A DNA stretch of 64,000 nucleotides from Welwitschia mirabilis (lineage: Eukaryota > Gnetophyta > Gnetopsida > Welwitschiales). The position numbers and the translations under genes are program-made. The first letter of the stretch is position 1. Every line of letters starts with the position of its first letter. The notes under the pieces are model-generated. The model ran no database searches, was not told the DNA's origin, and saw nothing but the letters and a program-made list of their open reading frames with translations. Where the stretch lies: contig JBOZIK010000001.1 of the NCBI GenBank assembly GCA_051453625.1, positions 232,656,792-232,720,791 of the forward strand, given 5' to 3'. Below are positions 34,985 through 47,385 of the stretch, piece by piece.

Positions 34985-35682
34985 GACCCTCCTTTGATTC
35001 TTTTCTCCATCTTTGATGCACCAGACATTCTCGTGACAGAAAATCAAAGGATGAGAGATCCATCTTGAGAGTTGCAAAAACAAATTCCCTTGGTAAAGGG
35101 CTGTGTTTCCTCCACTGAGGCCTAGATATTTTGTAACCTAGATGCTAGTTCTATTTTAATACAAGACTCTTTTTCATTTATTTATATTAGTTGTATTATA
35201 TTTCTCTTATGATTTATGTTGTCCTTGATCCAGTGATAGTTTCATTGATGATATAGTTCTTAACGGTAACCTTTGTTAAGACTGAAAGAAAGTAGTTTTA
35301 GATTAATCTTGCATTCAATTTAGATTAGTTACACTCTCATTTGCATTGCATCTTTATTTTTAGCACCATTCTTAAGTTTTATTACCATATCTTTTTAAAA
35401 ATCAATTCTCATTCTTCTTGTAAAATCAATTCTCTAACTTATAGCCTTGTGCCATTAATAAATTATGAATTTGAGTTGACTCCTGTCTATACTCATGTAT
35501 GTTTTGCTACAAGCATTGTGATTTATAGGTTTTAGCTATAGACTTAAATATTTCATAAATTCGCACTCCAACAATTACCATGTATTAGAATATAATTATA
35601 ATATACTAAGTAACTTTTCTTATTCTAAATTCAAGATGTCTAGATTTTAGTTTTTATCTTATTGTATTAGAAGAGGTATAAA

Positions 35683-36040
35683 TGTTATGTCTTATTAGTT
35701 TGCTTTTAATTAAGTTTATAATTTTTATTTTGTTAAATTAGAAGATGTAATGGCATCACATGTTAACCCTTTGTCTTAATGTAATCCTCATTGCCTATGA
35801 ATAGTTCTTTACTTATCAAATAAATCATATTCTACAAGATTGAAAAAGAATATAAGTGTTTTTAAAAATAGAATTTTATAATCCTTGGTTCTATAATATT
35901 TATGTTAGTGAATGTCAGTGTAATTAATTAACAGTTATATATATTTAATGGTATATAATGAAATACTATAACTTATCTACATAAACATTTAAGTAATATG
36001 TATAAGCTACCCTTGATAAATAAATCAATGAATTACATCA
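35683..36040 (+). mobile_element. 5' LTR of a short-LTR Copia element
   Basis: A block of 358 bp starts TGTTATGTCTTATTAG and ends GAATTACATCA. Ten bases later comes a primer binding site, a spacing familiar from plant Copia elements with short LTRs. Atgtaatcctcattgcctatgaatag inside it looks like a decayed promoter. The 3' partner was not found. It is unrelated to the longer LTR type at 37177 and 49348. Confidence 0.6.
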
Positions 36041-36050
36041 AATTCTTAGA

Positions 36051-36062
36051 TGGTATCAAAGT
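36051..36062 (+). other. Primer binding site
   Basis: The string tggtatcaaagt is one or two transitions from TGGTATCAGAGC, the initiator Met-tRNA type site of plant Copia elements. It sits just inside the short LTR. Confidence 0.75.
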
Positions 36063-37170
36063 CAACCTACTAGATTTGAGAAGATACCTTACATACAACA
36101 AGTGGTATGGAATCATGGACAACTCTAACAAAAACACCATAGCCTAGGTGGAAATCATTAATGAAATTTAGAAGTTAAAAGAATTCCACAAAAAATTTTG
36201 CTAGGAAAAGCAAGTTTCATCTTTGTTAAAAGAAAGTCATAAGTTATAAAGTAAGTTATAAGTTATAAAGTAAATATTACTATAGGATTAGAAAAAATAG
36301 TAAGAAGTCCTAAAAAATTCCATTCATGGAATAAGATGATAGAGATGCATCTAGATGCAAAAGATTTATAGAACTTGATTAATAAGAGATTAACATGCTT
36401 AAGAAGAATATACAAAACAAGGATCTCAAGTATATAATCATATATATCATAGTTCCCTACATTGATGCAAGAGTTAGAATAGTCTAGGTGACTTTTGTAA
36501 TGTAGGAAAAGATAAGATAAGTATATGATGTTAAGAATAATGCTTGGTTTAATTCCATCATTACTAGACTAAAAAAATAAATCATAACTCTATTGATTCA
36601 ATTTATATCATTATATATAAGCTAATTAATATATTGCAATAATTGATGGAATAAGGATCGAAAGAGAGTAACCTGAAATACTATTTGTTAAAAATGCTTC
36701 TTTTCGAATATGAAGTACTCAATACCTTGATTACAATACGAGAATGTGTTTAACATATTAACCTATAAAACCATGATAATCCTTAGTTATTCTTATGAGA
36801 TATCTTTAAAAAGTGAAACTTCCATAGCTTGCTTGAACATGGTATTTATGATTCAAGGGAATAATTAAAAGAATAAAATATTTAAAGGTATATGCTTTAA
36901 TTGAAAACATATAAAACATGCAATCGTCAAATGTAAGAACCCATGAAATAAAGACTATATTGAGAAATTTAAAGCCAAATACTTTAAGAATAAAGAGGAT
37001 AAAAGGGAATAAAAAGTAGAAGGTAAGGAAAGAGGTTATATATCCAATGTTAAGAATAAAACATGTCTTATAGTACTAAGCACGCATGTTATAATTGAAA
37101 CATATAAATTAATTTTAAAATCACAAAAGATATATTAGTAGATGTCACAAACAGTGAAGCCATCATGTTC
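36063..37170 (+). pseudogene. Copia gag remnant with zinc knuckle
   Basis: Downstream of the primer site, broken frames read like a Copia gag. A piece WNKMIEMHLDAKDL lies near 36340, where the family usually has a tryptophan-containing capsid helix. A zinc knuckle at about 36897-36940 reads CFN-stop-KHIKHAIVKC. Its spacing fits CX2CX4HX4C exactly if the TGA was once TGT or TGC. Stops and frameshifts are frequent. The next 240 bp have no clear protein likeness. A foreign LTR begins at 37177. Confidence 0.65.
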
Positions 37171-37176
37171 AAAGGT

Positions 37177-37860
37177 TGTTAGAAAAATGTTAATTTGGAT
37201 GATTTCATGTATCAAATACATAGTGTCTTATGTGTAGGATAAGTAGTTTAATATTTTAGAAAAGATACTTGAAAGACATCTTCAAAGGTAGAAGACGTTT
37301 AAAGATGTCTCTTCTATAAAAGACATATTCATATATTCAAATAGATCTTTAGATATCAAATACTTTTTCACCCACTCAAAGATGTTTAAAATAAATGTAA
37401 ATTTACTAACAAAAGACATCTTGTAGTCTAATGACATCTTCAATAATTAGTAAAGTCAATGACAGAATACATCTCTTGGAATCAAAGATGTCTATAATGT
37501 TAACTTTACAATCCATCTAATAATATTTGCATACTAGAATCATAATCCTAGGAGGTTAAAAATTATCTACTTTATTAAGTTAATGAAAATTTTATCAAAG
37601 ATATCTTTTAGGTAAAAACATCTACCAGTGAAAGATGTCTTCAAATTCCAAAGATGTCCTTAATAAGAATAATGAAAATTAAAATTTAATCATTGCATAA
37701 TAAAATTTGAATGTTTACAACTGTTTAGACTTATGAAAAACAAGACCTAACATCTATTTCAATAGTGAGAGAAAGATAAATTATGGCTAATATAAAAAAC
37801 ATAAATATAATTAAGCAATACATAACTAAGTACATCTAGGAAAGGGTTACTATAAAGAGA
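37177..37860 (+). mobile_element. LTR copy of the Tork/SIRE-like Copia, left copy (right end uncertain)
   Basis: From 37177 (TGTTAG) onward the sequence aligns almost without gaps to 49348 onward (TATTGGCAAAACC) for the first 60 bases. Collinear similarity then continues for about 600 bp, for example the matching catctatttcaatagtgagaga and catctatttcaatagtaagaga blocks (37758 and 49872). Both copies carry many aagacatctt and aagatgtctt motifs. The copy stops matching near 37860, where Copia protease sequence starts. The downstream half of the LTR, present at 49970-50585, is missing here, along with primer site and gag. It is either a truncated 5' LTR or an inserted LTR fragment. Confidence 0.65.
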
Positions 37861-40683
37861 CATGCATGGTATGTGGACAATAGTTATTTAAGGTATATGA
37901 TAGATGAAAAATCTAGTTTCATCACTTTGATTAAGAAAGACAAATGTATGGTCATGTTTGACAATAATTTAGAAGCTCTAATTAAAGGTATTTACACCAT
38001 AGGAGGAGGTAACTATACATAGGTAAAAGATGTATTTTATATTAGAGTTTACAACATAATTTACTTAGAATAATTCAATTATGTTATGCTAATTTTGATG
38101 TTACATTTTTTTAAAGATGCCTTTGCTATTAAGGAATGTACCAAAAAGAAATTCTTATTTATTGGTCTTAGAAAATCAAATGTTTATGTCATTACATTAT
38201 AAAATATTTATAATAAAGAAACCAAGTTCTTATTAAGTACTATAAGTGACACAAGAATATGGCGTAGGAATCTTAGACATGTTAACAAAGATCTTTTAAA
38301 GACTCTATCTTCAAAATAAATGATAAGATTACCACCAAAGATACAAAACTTTGATGACCAAGTTTGTAAATATTGTCCAAAGAGAAATAAAACAAGGGTA
38401 ATATTTGATGCAGAAAACTCTATTACTACAAATTAACCTTTATATCTAATGCATTTTAATATTATTAATTCTTCTCCTAAGAAAAGCCTTAGTAAAAATA
38501 TATATTACTTAATTGTATTAGATGATTTTTCTCACTTCATAAGGATGGCTTATAAGGATGAAGCCTTTGACATCTTTTTCTAATTTGTGTTACAAAATCC
38601 AAAAAGATATAGAATCACAACTATAGAAGTGATAATGGAATAGAATTTAAGATTGTAAAATTCAATGACTTTTATGAATAATTTGGAATGCATCATTACT
38701 TTTCAACTTCAAGAGCTCCACAATAATATGTAGTAGTAGAATAAAAGAATAGGGTACCAAATGAGATGGCTAGATTCATGATGCATGATCAACAGGTACC
38801 TTATTATTTTTAAATAAAGGCTATTGACACTACATGTTATGTCTCTAGTAGAGTTCTAGTAAGGTAATTCACCTCCAAAATTCTCTATAAACTATGATCT
38901 AGGAAGAAACCCACTATTACTTTTATGTCTTTGGATTAAAATTTTTTATCTTAAATGAAAAATATCAAATTAGGGAGTTTGATTCAAAGGTTAATAAAGG
39001 TGTATTTTTAGGATATTCTATACTCAATGAAGCTTACCGAGTATTTAACAAATGAATATAATAAGTAGAGAAAAACATAATTGTTAAAATTGATGATACT
39101 AATTTATCATTTAATTATATTCAAGATGACTATGTATTTATGTACCTTAACAAATCAACTAAAAATGCTCTAGCACAACCTATAACAAAGAAGAAAATAA
39201 AATAGAAGCTGAGAAGAATACTTTATCAATAATGATCAAAATTAAATAGATTCATTTAGTAAGCAACATCATAGGAAGTCCAATGAGGGAATCCAAACAA
39301 GAAGAACCACTAAGGAATTATGTGGATATGCAGCTTACATCTTACAAGTGAAGCCTAAGAACTTTAATGAAGTAGAAAGTAATGAAAATTAGATGATAAC
39401 CATGTAGCAAGAGTTAAATCAATTTGAAAAATGTAAAGTTTGGGAGTTGATTTCAAGACCACAAGATAGACCAATAATAGGAACAAAATGGATTTTCAAA
39501 AATAAGATAGGTAAGAATGGGAAAATAATTAGAAACAAAGCAAGACTAGCTATCAAAGGTTACAATCAGTAAGAAGGGATTGATTTTGAGGAAACCTTTG
39601 TCCCATTAGTGTACATAGAATCAATTATAATGCCTCTTTTTGTTTCTTTCATTAAAGGCTTCAAGCTTTATCAAATGCATGTTAGAACATCTTTTTAAAT
39701 GGAGTACCACTGGAGCGTATATATGTTAAGTAATCTTAAGTTTGTATTAACTCTCATAATCATGATCATATCTGTAGGTTCAAAAAAGCTCTATATAAAC
39801 TTAACCAATATTCAAGAGCTTAGTATGAATGGCAATCATGTAAAAAATGGCTTTAGAAGAGGTACATCTAATGTTACATTGTTTACTAAAATTGATGGTA
39901 GCAACTTTAAAATAGTGCAGATTCATCTTGATGATATTCTATTTTGTATCTTTAATGAGTTGTTATAGAAGAATTTTATCAAGATAATGTAAGATAAATT
40001 TGAAATAATCCTCATTAAAGAGATGAATGACTTCTTATAATTGCAAGTAGTGTAATACAAAAAAGGTAAATTTATTTCTTAAATAAGATATATTAAAAAT
40101 CTATCAGAAAAGTATGAATTGTAAGATTGTAAAGCCAAGGATAAGGGATGACGTAGGAAAAAATATTGATCAAAAACTATATAAAGGCATGATGGATAGT
40201 TTTATTTATTCTACTAATAGTAGAGCTAGTATCTTATTAATTATAGATAATTTTTTTCTTATTAAGTAACTTTAGGAAATCTTACCTTAGAGTTGTCAAA
40301 AGAATCTTTCATTATTTAAAAGATATTACTAATTAAATCCTTTAGTATTCAAAGGACTCTTATCTTGATCGATGGGTATTGTGATGTATATTGGATAGGT
40401 TACAAAGATGATAGAAAAATAAGTAGAAAAAAATTATTATTTATTAGAATAATTCCTAGTTTCATAGAGTAGAAATAAACAAGGCTCAACTTCTCTCTCA
40501 GTTATAGAAATAAAATACATTATTACTAATATTTGTTGTGTACAACTACTCTAGATGAATCAAACTTTAAGAAAGTTGGGTTGTATCATGGAGAACATAC
40601 CCACTTATTATAATAACAAAGTGCAATTAACATCTCTAATAGTCTTATTCAACACTCCAAAACAAATCACATAGATATCAAAC
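37861..40683 (+). pseudogene. Copia pol polyprotein: protease, integrase, reverse transcriptase, most of RNase H (decayed)
   Basis: Domains appear in Copia order. The protease region has WYVDNSYLRYMIDEKSSFI (37868 on), where WYLDSG is expected. Pre-integrase and integrase follow with IWRRNLRHVNKDLLKTL, CKYCPKRNKTRV, LDDFSHFIRMAYKDEAF (38518) and KNRVPNEMA (38736). Reverse transcriptase has WELISRPQDRPIIGTKWIF (39440) and IHLDDILF (39913), with HLDD in place of YVDD. The RNase H region has GYCDVYWIGYKDDRK (40375) and NISNSLIQHSKTNHIDIK (40629-40682). Many stops and frame changes are present. The motifs fit the Tork/SIRE branch. Just after IDIK the frame is cut by a LINE. The missing RNase H end resumes at 46517. 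Confidence 0.85.
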
Positions 40684-40999
40684 TTCCTATGAACCTCTAG
40701 AGAGGGATCAGAGTGTAATAGTAAAGTTAGGGTTTCGCTTAAAGAAGTACAATAGTAGTGCAAAATGCATTTTTCTTGATAGATTTTGATGCATCTTCAA
40801 TGTGCTGATGTGTTCATCTCTTTCATAGGTATCTCACAAAAGGGTTTCTTCATCAGAGATCTTTATAAGATAGTTTTGGATTTTTTTTGGTGCAGCGTGT
40901 CTTTAATGCATTCTTTGGTTAACTCCTTGGTGGCATTTTCTACTATGAAAACCTGAAAGGGCATAGTAGAATATGCTTAGACCTCATTCCAATACTCCT

Positions 41000-42250
41000 A
41001 TCCCTAAGAGAAGGTTTTTAAATTAATAACTCACAACTCCCCGAAACTTAAAAGGAAAGGCTCAAGTGGATCTAAGATATCCAAGATAGTGAAAGCACTT
41101 TTGGATCTTTAATGATGGTAGAAACCCTAGTATGAAATCTTATGTGATATTAATAGGGGAAATAAATCCTCAAAGTTTTCCTAACTTGGAATTTGGTTTC
41201 AAGTGTAAAGGCAGCACCTTCCATGCAAAGATGCATATGAACTACTTTAATGACTTGAAGGTTTAATTTAGAAATAGTATTATTAGTAAATTCCAATCTT
41301 TAGAAGGGCTCCTATTTATAAATAAAGTGCATTTATGATGTAACCAAAAATTTTTAGCAAGTTACAAGATAATTCCTCTTAGATATGGATTATTACATTT
41401 TATTTTTGATATGAAAGAAGATATAAATAAGGTTTTGGTTTAAGGGCCCTATTTTCTAGTTGTAGAAATCTACTTTTAACAAAATGGTCTCCTTTTATTC
41501 TTAATAAACCCTCTATTTTTGAAAATATTCTAGTTTAAATTCATATTTTAAATCCTCATTTAAAAATATGAAACCTTGGTTTTTTAAAATAATTTAGAGA
41601 TATTTAAGCATCTTGTTAAACTTGATAAAAATATTGATCTTATGGCATAAATGGTGATGGCTAGAATATGTGTTTATATGAAATACAATAGTTTCAATGT
41701 GGAAGAAAAAAATTCTTGGAAACCATGTAAGGCGAAATAGTCTTCAATCTTGAAATTGAAAATATTTTTCTACAATGCTCAAAATATGGAGAAGATGGAA
41801 ACAGTATTAAAAAATGTAAAAAAAAAAATAAGAAGGTGGAAAAGAATGATTGATAAAAAGTTAAAGAAAATAGGAAAAAAAGGTTAGCTTTAATCCTAAA
41901 CAATGATCCTATCACATAGAAAAATAAATATGACATTCTATCAAAAGAGGAAGTAGAACAAATTATAGAAAAATAAATAGAAAATAACTATGAAAGAGTT
42001 GTGCAAGAGTACATAGAGTGCATCCACAATGCACCAGATACTTTATTGCAGCAATAGCCATAGTAGAAAACATAGATGGAAATGGCACAAGATCATAAAG
42101 ATAGAGGAAAGAGTATTAATGAGCACATTGTAAACATGCTGACAACTAACAGAGTAATGAAACTTGGATAGACAGACAAAAGAATCAGAATGGATATTGA
42201 AAAATGCAAGATTGAAAAGGAAATAATGGAGGACATCTAATATGGAAAGC
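41000..42250 (+). pseudogene. LINE A ORF1-like region
   Basis: Broken frames include KGKAQVDLRYP, HFWIFNDGRNPSMKSYV and FPNLEFGFKCKGSTFHAKMHM (about 41045-41250). This is the kind of segment that precedes the endonuclease in plant L1 elements, where a gag-like nucleic-acid-binding protein is expected. I do not see a clear zinc knuckle. The end of this region, with a repeated lysine-rich tail (about 42130-42240), is the first part that copy B also has (about 51790-51915). Confidence 0.5.
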
Positions 42251-42254
42251 AATT

Positions 42255-44850
42255 TTAATTCTTCTTTTTACAATTATTTCCTAAAATTGTAAATAACTTT
42301 AGGATAGCCAAAAAATTTCCCATCTTTGGAGTGTTTTGAGGAACTCATTAGTATCTGTGTGTCTTCTTTAAAAAACTAGGATAAACTATTTTAAAATTAG
42401 TCATTTTTATATAAAATTCTTTTGATCTTTTATTTTGATTCTGAGTATTGATTTAAAATGAGGAATGATGATCCTATAGAAGCATGGAACCATCTTTACT
42501 ACTAGTAAAAGTAATAATTACCTCATTATGGATTAGATTTTCAATCAAAAAAAGAGATGAATTATCAATTTCTATAAGCATTAGCAAGAAAATAAAAGGC
42601 TTTAATGCCTCTAATACATTATCTTAGACTCTTCAGATATCATCTTGGATGATTTAATCAGATCATCAGCCCTCATAATAAGCCTAGTAATGTTCTTAAT
42701 CTCTCTACCATTAATCTGTTCATTGAACATATAAATAACTACAATTTTAGATATCTTTCAATCTTAGAGAAGGAGCAAATCTTGTCATGTCTAGAATTAA
42801 TAGATGTTTGGTTAAAAACCTAAATGATCATTTCTTCCTTAAATCAAAAGCTAGACTTTCCTCCAATCAAAGGGCTGTAATCCAAAGATGGACTCTCTTC
42901 AAAAGAAATATCTCTTTCAATTTGAAAATTTCTAGTTAAAAGATTCAAACTTCATAGATTTGGTCAAATATATTTTGAATACTCTATTGAAAGATACATC
43001 TACTTACATATTTTTTTCAAAAGATCAAAATTTCAAGGCATGAATTACTTGTTTGGAATAAGTAATTAAATGAGTTCTTTAGAAATGTTAAGAATCAATT
43101 ATTAAAAGAGCTAATCATTATCCAAAATTATAATGAATCTATTAATTCAGATATAGAATATGAGCATCTTATCTCTCAATTTTATAATGTCTTTCAAGGA
43201 AGAAATTTATTGAAAACAGAGCTCTAGGATATAGTGGCTTAAAGAAAGGAACCATAACACAACATTCTTCTTCCAAGTAGCTAATAGACATAGGTAAAAA
43301 AAACAATATATAGTGAAGCACATTCATAACACACTATAAGATCAATGCCTAGATTATCAATTCTTTTATTCAACGTTTTCAAAAGTTATTTATAAAAAAG
43401 CAGTAATTCTCAATAGCATTCCAGTTGATCCCCCTATCACTAAAGAACAATAATATTACTTGAACTACAGAGTCATAGAATATGAAATTAGAAACACCAT
43501 TAACTCAATGAATAATAATAGGGTGAGAGGCCCTATTGGATTCACTATAGAATTCTATCAGATCTTTTGAGATGTTATCAAAGTGGATGACTATGATGTG
43601 ATCTAAAAAAATTTTAGAAAAGGATCCTTTTAAAAACCTTTCAATGACATCCTTGTCACCCTTTATTCTAAAACAGGACATGTAGAAAGCATTCATTAAT
43701 ATAGTCTAATCATTATTTATAATATCTTCTATAAGATTTACATAAAAATTATTGCAAATAGGCTTAAAACACTTATTCCAGATATGGTCCTCTCTTCTTA
43801 GTCTGGATTCATTTCAAGAAGTGTCATCCATAATAATATCATCCTTACGAATGAAATCCTTTATTTGCACCAGAGAAGAAAGAAATATGGAATGTTTCTC
43901 AAGCTCAATATATTCAAAGAGTTTGATAATGTCTAATGGGAAATAGTAGGCTAAGTTATATAGGAATGTGATATACCATGATTATCAGGCATCTCTTTCA
44001 CTTTTGCATCTTAATGTTGACCTTATCTATTATGGTTAATGATTAAAGATATAGTTACCTCTAGGGTACTAATAACCTACATCAAGGTAACCCACTCTAT
44101 CTTAGTTTTTTTGTTCTTATGATGAATTCCTTAGCTAGACTCTTCACTTAGAATTAGAATCATATTTCCGCCACTAAATTAGCTCCTTCTAATTCCATTC
44201 TTTTGTTCACAAATGAAACTATATTTTGTTTGAGCTCTACTCTTACTATGACAAGGTAAACCTATAACCTCTTAAATAAGTTCCACAATTTCTTAGGTCT
44301 TACAATAAATTGGCATAAATAAAAACTCTTCCTATCAACACTCTCTAAATAAGAAAGATAGTTATTTTAAGGTATTTTAAGGTTTGTAAATAGAATTTCT
44401 TAATTTTAATCTTGGTTTTTTATTCTAATTAGATTACTAATAATATCTAGCCTTCCTTAATTAAAAAAATTATAGCTTGATTGAGTAGATGGTATAAAAA
44501 ATTCTTATCAAGTGCAAAAAAATTCTCCTTGCTAAATCTTACCTAATAAGCATGACCATTTACCTCTCTAGTTTCTTTCCTATATATAATAAGTATGCTA
44601 GCTTTATAGATAATCTTATCACATATTTTATTTGGTCAAGTGGTAAGTCCCATAAGGGGCTACACCTTATAAATTATGTGCAAATAGTCATGCTTAAAAA
44701 AGCAGGTGATCTTAGCATTAGAAAAACTATGAACATGAGAAAATGTATTCTTGTAAATCACTACTATAGATTTTTTTTGATAATAATATTCTATGGATTA
44801 AATTATTTAAAGAGAATTATAACAATAAAGAAATGAACTCTACTTTTTGG
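42255..44850 (+). pseudogene. LINE A ORF2: endonuclease and reverse transcriptase (decayed)
   Basis: The start corresponds to copy B's ISxNCKGL endonuclease motif. LEKEQILSCLELIDV (about 42765) matches the IDRF region of the endonuclease. The reverse transcriptase has RGPIGFTIEFYQIF (about 43530), IGLKHLF (43755), SVIHNNIILTNEIL (about 43820) and FLKLNIFKEFDNV. A degraded palm active site reads FTNETILC instead of FADDTIL (about 44200). The IRKTMNMRKCILVNHYYRF segment (about 44715) matches copy B. Stop codons and single-base shifts are frequent. The reaction would have been target-primed reverse transcription. The copy is dead. Confidence 0.75.
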
Positions 44851-45458
44851 AAGTACATGATTTATTCCACTAAATAGGTTTGGCCATAGATTTTTAAAAA
44901 TCAAACTCATCCTATTTAAAATGGAAAAATAAGTATTTCAGTAATCTATCATAATTTGTTTGAATATTAATATAGATGAAAGAAATTATTGAAGCTGAAT
45001 ATTACAAAGAAAATTAAGATGTTTTAAAAATATATGTTAAAGCGATGTATTCCCATAGCAAACAAGCTTATTCAAAGAAATTTAAAAGTTGATAGAGATT
45101 ATCCAATGTATTATAAAGAAAATGAGTTCCAAAATAACCTATTCATTTAATGTTCTATTACAAAAGATCTCTAAGGAGGCTTGAATATATCTTCCTATTC
45201 TCACATTATCTTAGATACTTTTATTTCTTTTAGGAAAAATGTCTTTATGATTATTGATTTTTGGCTTTTATGGAAGCATAGATGTAATATTATATTTTAA
45301 TAAGAAAAATTATCCCTCTCAAAGTTGAAATTCAAAATCATTAGACAAATTAGAGAATTGGATTAATTCTATGTCTATAAAAAATGTAGTAGCCTAAACC
45401 TTGCAAATAGAACTGCAGCCATTTTATAGGAGAATGCATAGTTAAGGGCATCTAAATC

Positions 45459-46470
45459 ATGTCAGAGTGGAGCATTTTTGAACCATGGCTAAGTAACCAT
45501 TATGATCTTAACACATCAGAAGACATGAGAAAAGCTCTAAGAACTGAACCTACCAAGCACAACACACTACTGCATCATGAGAAAACTTGGGAGGCCTTTT
45601 AAGTAGTAGGATGGGATTCTTATATTCTTAGCCTTAAAGCACATGATTCTGATCTCTCAAAACAATACTTTAAAAACTAAAATGCCAAATCTACTCAGAT
45701 TGGTACCACTACCATCTTCATTAGTATTCCTTCCATTAATTATACCATTCACACAAGTTCTCAAAGAATAAAGCTAAATAGAAGTGTCCTTAACACTTTT
45801 ATAGTTCCTTATTTTGAATCATTAATTAGAAAAACTCTATGAAAGAGAGGAGGAAGCTATAGAAGGAAGGATTTGCTAAGGCCCTTTGACTCTTGGGCTG
45901 ATTCAATCATGAAATATTTCACCTTAGAGGGAAACTTTAATAAGATAAATGAGCTTTACTTCCACTTCCTTACAACTAGGGAAGTTTCAAATAGATCTTC
46001 TATTCTTTCTCTTTGATTCTCTTCACTACTTTCTTCAAAGTTGTAATGTATACCATGAAGGATTGATTTGACTATTATTTCAAAAGAAAATCCAAATTGA
46101 TATAGGCATGTTACCTTGGTAAGAAATCCTAGTGCCCACTAGGTGCACTGATGATGTGCTAGAAATATAGCAGTAGTAGCATAAAGAAGAAACTATGGAG
46201 GAGGAGAAACAACAAGAATAAGAAAATGTTGAATAAGAAATAGAGCCCTTAGCTCCTAGTCCCATTATCTAAATCCTTTCTTTCAATTATGCCTCTAATG
46301 AATACTATTTTGTTATAAATCCCTTGGGATATGCTAATGTTGATTTTATATCTAATTGGAATTGGAAACTTAGGTTGACAAAATTAGATGTTGATGTTTG
46401 GAGGTTTGAATACTAGAGAGACTTCTAATATGCTTGAAAATCTAGCTCCTAAGCTATGTTATATCTTTTC
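45459..46470 (+). pseudogene. LINE A third frame, conserved C-terminal region of unknown function
   Basis: After the zf-RVT segment a frame opens at an ATG at 45459 (MSEWSIFEPWLSNHYDL). It runs with few stops through HHEKTWEAF (45572), SLIRKTL, KRGGSYRRKDLLRPFDSW, IMKYFTLEGNFNKINELYF and EGLI. A glutamate-rich tail follows near 46195-46250, then NPLGYANVDFISNWNWK at about 46317. The same succession occurs in copy B (55240-56215), so it belongs to the LINE family and is not a chance insertion. Plant L1 elements often end with RNase H here, but I see no RNase H motif. I do not recognise the domain. It may be the end of ORF2 or a separate frame. Confidence 0.55.
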
Positions 46471-46516
46471 CTATCTTTTAGTCAATATAATCTATTCACC
46501 CTTTCTCGAAAAAAAA

Positions 46517-46660
46517 TCACTTTGTACATGAACATGTTCAAAATAGGAACATTACTTTAGGATATGTAAGAACTAAAGATTAGCTCATAGATCTATTTAC
46601 TAAGCCATTAAATTAAGAAATTTTCTATAATATCTATAAAAATATAAGAATATATTGGGT
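46517..46660 (+). pseudogene. Copia RNase H C-terminal end (continuation of 37861-40683)
   Basis: The frame resumes with HFVHEHVQNRNITLGYVRTKD and then LIDLFTKPLN (46519-46611). This is the highly conserved end of Copia RNase H, usually HF.RE.VE...I.L.YV.T.DQLAD.FTK.L. It follows HIDIK at 40671-40682 without missing codons apart from the inserted LINE. Confidence 0.85.
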
Positions 46661-46869
46661 CATGCCTAATTAAGTAAGTCTCGAAGGTAAGCTTTTAATC
46701 CTTAACTCTATAATACTAAAAAATGATTATCTTTATAGAGTTGAGATAAAACTTTATATTTACCAGATGAAAATTTATTAGTTGCATAGTGAATGTCTAC
46801 ATTTCAAGGTTAATAAAATTAATTTTCTTTTAACTGTACAAATTTTTAAGCAAAAAATTTATAAACATC

Positions 46870-47105
46870 TTTAGCAATGGAATAAGTCTCTGATGCATGA
46901 GCCATGGTTTTGTTTAATTTAGAGAAGACATCTTCCAAGTACAAAGATGTATTTAATTCTTATTTCAGATCTCTTTCACTTTATCACATGTCACTATAGT
47001 TTTATTATTTTTATGAATGTTTAACAAGAAGATGTCTTCTCAATAAAAGACATTTAGATTACACATTACAGACATCTTTTAATCCATAGACGTCTTTGCT
47101 GCACT
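46870..47105 (+). repeat. Cluster of aagacatctt/aagatgtctt motifs downstream of pol
   Basis: At least six near-matches occur (for example agaagacatcttcc at about 46923, aagaagatgtcttct at 47027, cagacatctttt at 47069 and agacgtctttg at 47089). Both orientations appear. The same motif is dense in the LTR copies at 37177-37860 and 49348-49900. It may be a cis-acting repeat of the element. Confidence 0.6.
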
Positions 47106-47385
47106 AGATTGCAAAATAAAAGCATGTAAAAAACTAGGATTTGAGCCCATTAAAATGGCATAAGGGGCCACCAAATCTTATTTTCAACCTCTCCTCTTCA
47201 TAGATCTCCTTATTTCTTCTTAAGAGTTTTAAGATCTTCCTTTTTTATAGATTTAGTTATATATATATTTTGAATTAGGTAGAAGTCTTAAAAAAAAATA
47301 AGCATAGTCAAACAACACTCAACAAGTGGTAATTTTTTATATTTTTCTTTAAATTATTTGATACTTGTTCTTCATTTCAAGTAAT

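Larger units (their letters stand above)
34671..35573 (+). mobile_element. Candidate solo LTR, relatively well preserved
   Basis: A stretch clearly richer in C and G than its neighbours starts TGTCCCTTCTATCG and could end at ...CTCCAACA. It has a core-promoter-like accctataaataagacc at about 34971-34987, as expected of an LTR U3/R boundary, and then a T-rich tail typical of U5. It follows the Gypsy gag-protease remnant on the same strand. The flanking five-mers do not match convincingly (actat and attac), so the ends are uncertain. The 62-codon open frame on the minus strand here is taken as chance. Confidence 0.45.
40692..46516 (+). mobile_element. L1-type LINE copy A, near full length, inserted in Copia RNase H
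   Basis: About 5.8 kb, ending in a run of eight A (46509-46516). The left junction follows the Copia HIDIK codons. The right junction resumes with the Copia HHF-VHEH codons. A degenerate target duplication is possible: cttcctatg left and atcactttg right. Order inside: 5' leader, ORF1-like region (about 41000-42250), endonuclease (about 42255-42900), reverse transcriptase (about 43450-44850), zf-RVT (about 44970-45160) and a third frame (45459-46470). Copy B at 51.6-56.25 kb matches it from about 41930 to the 3' end. Confidence 0.85.
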
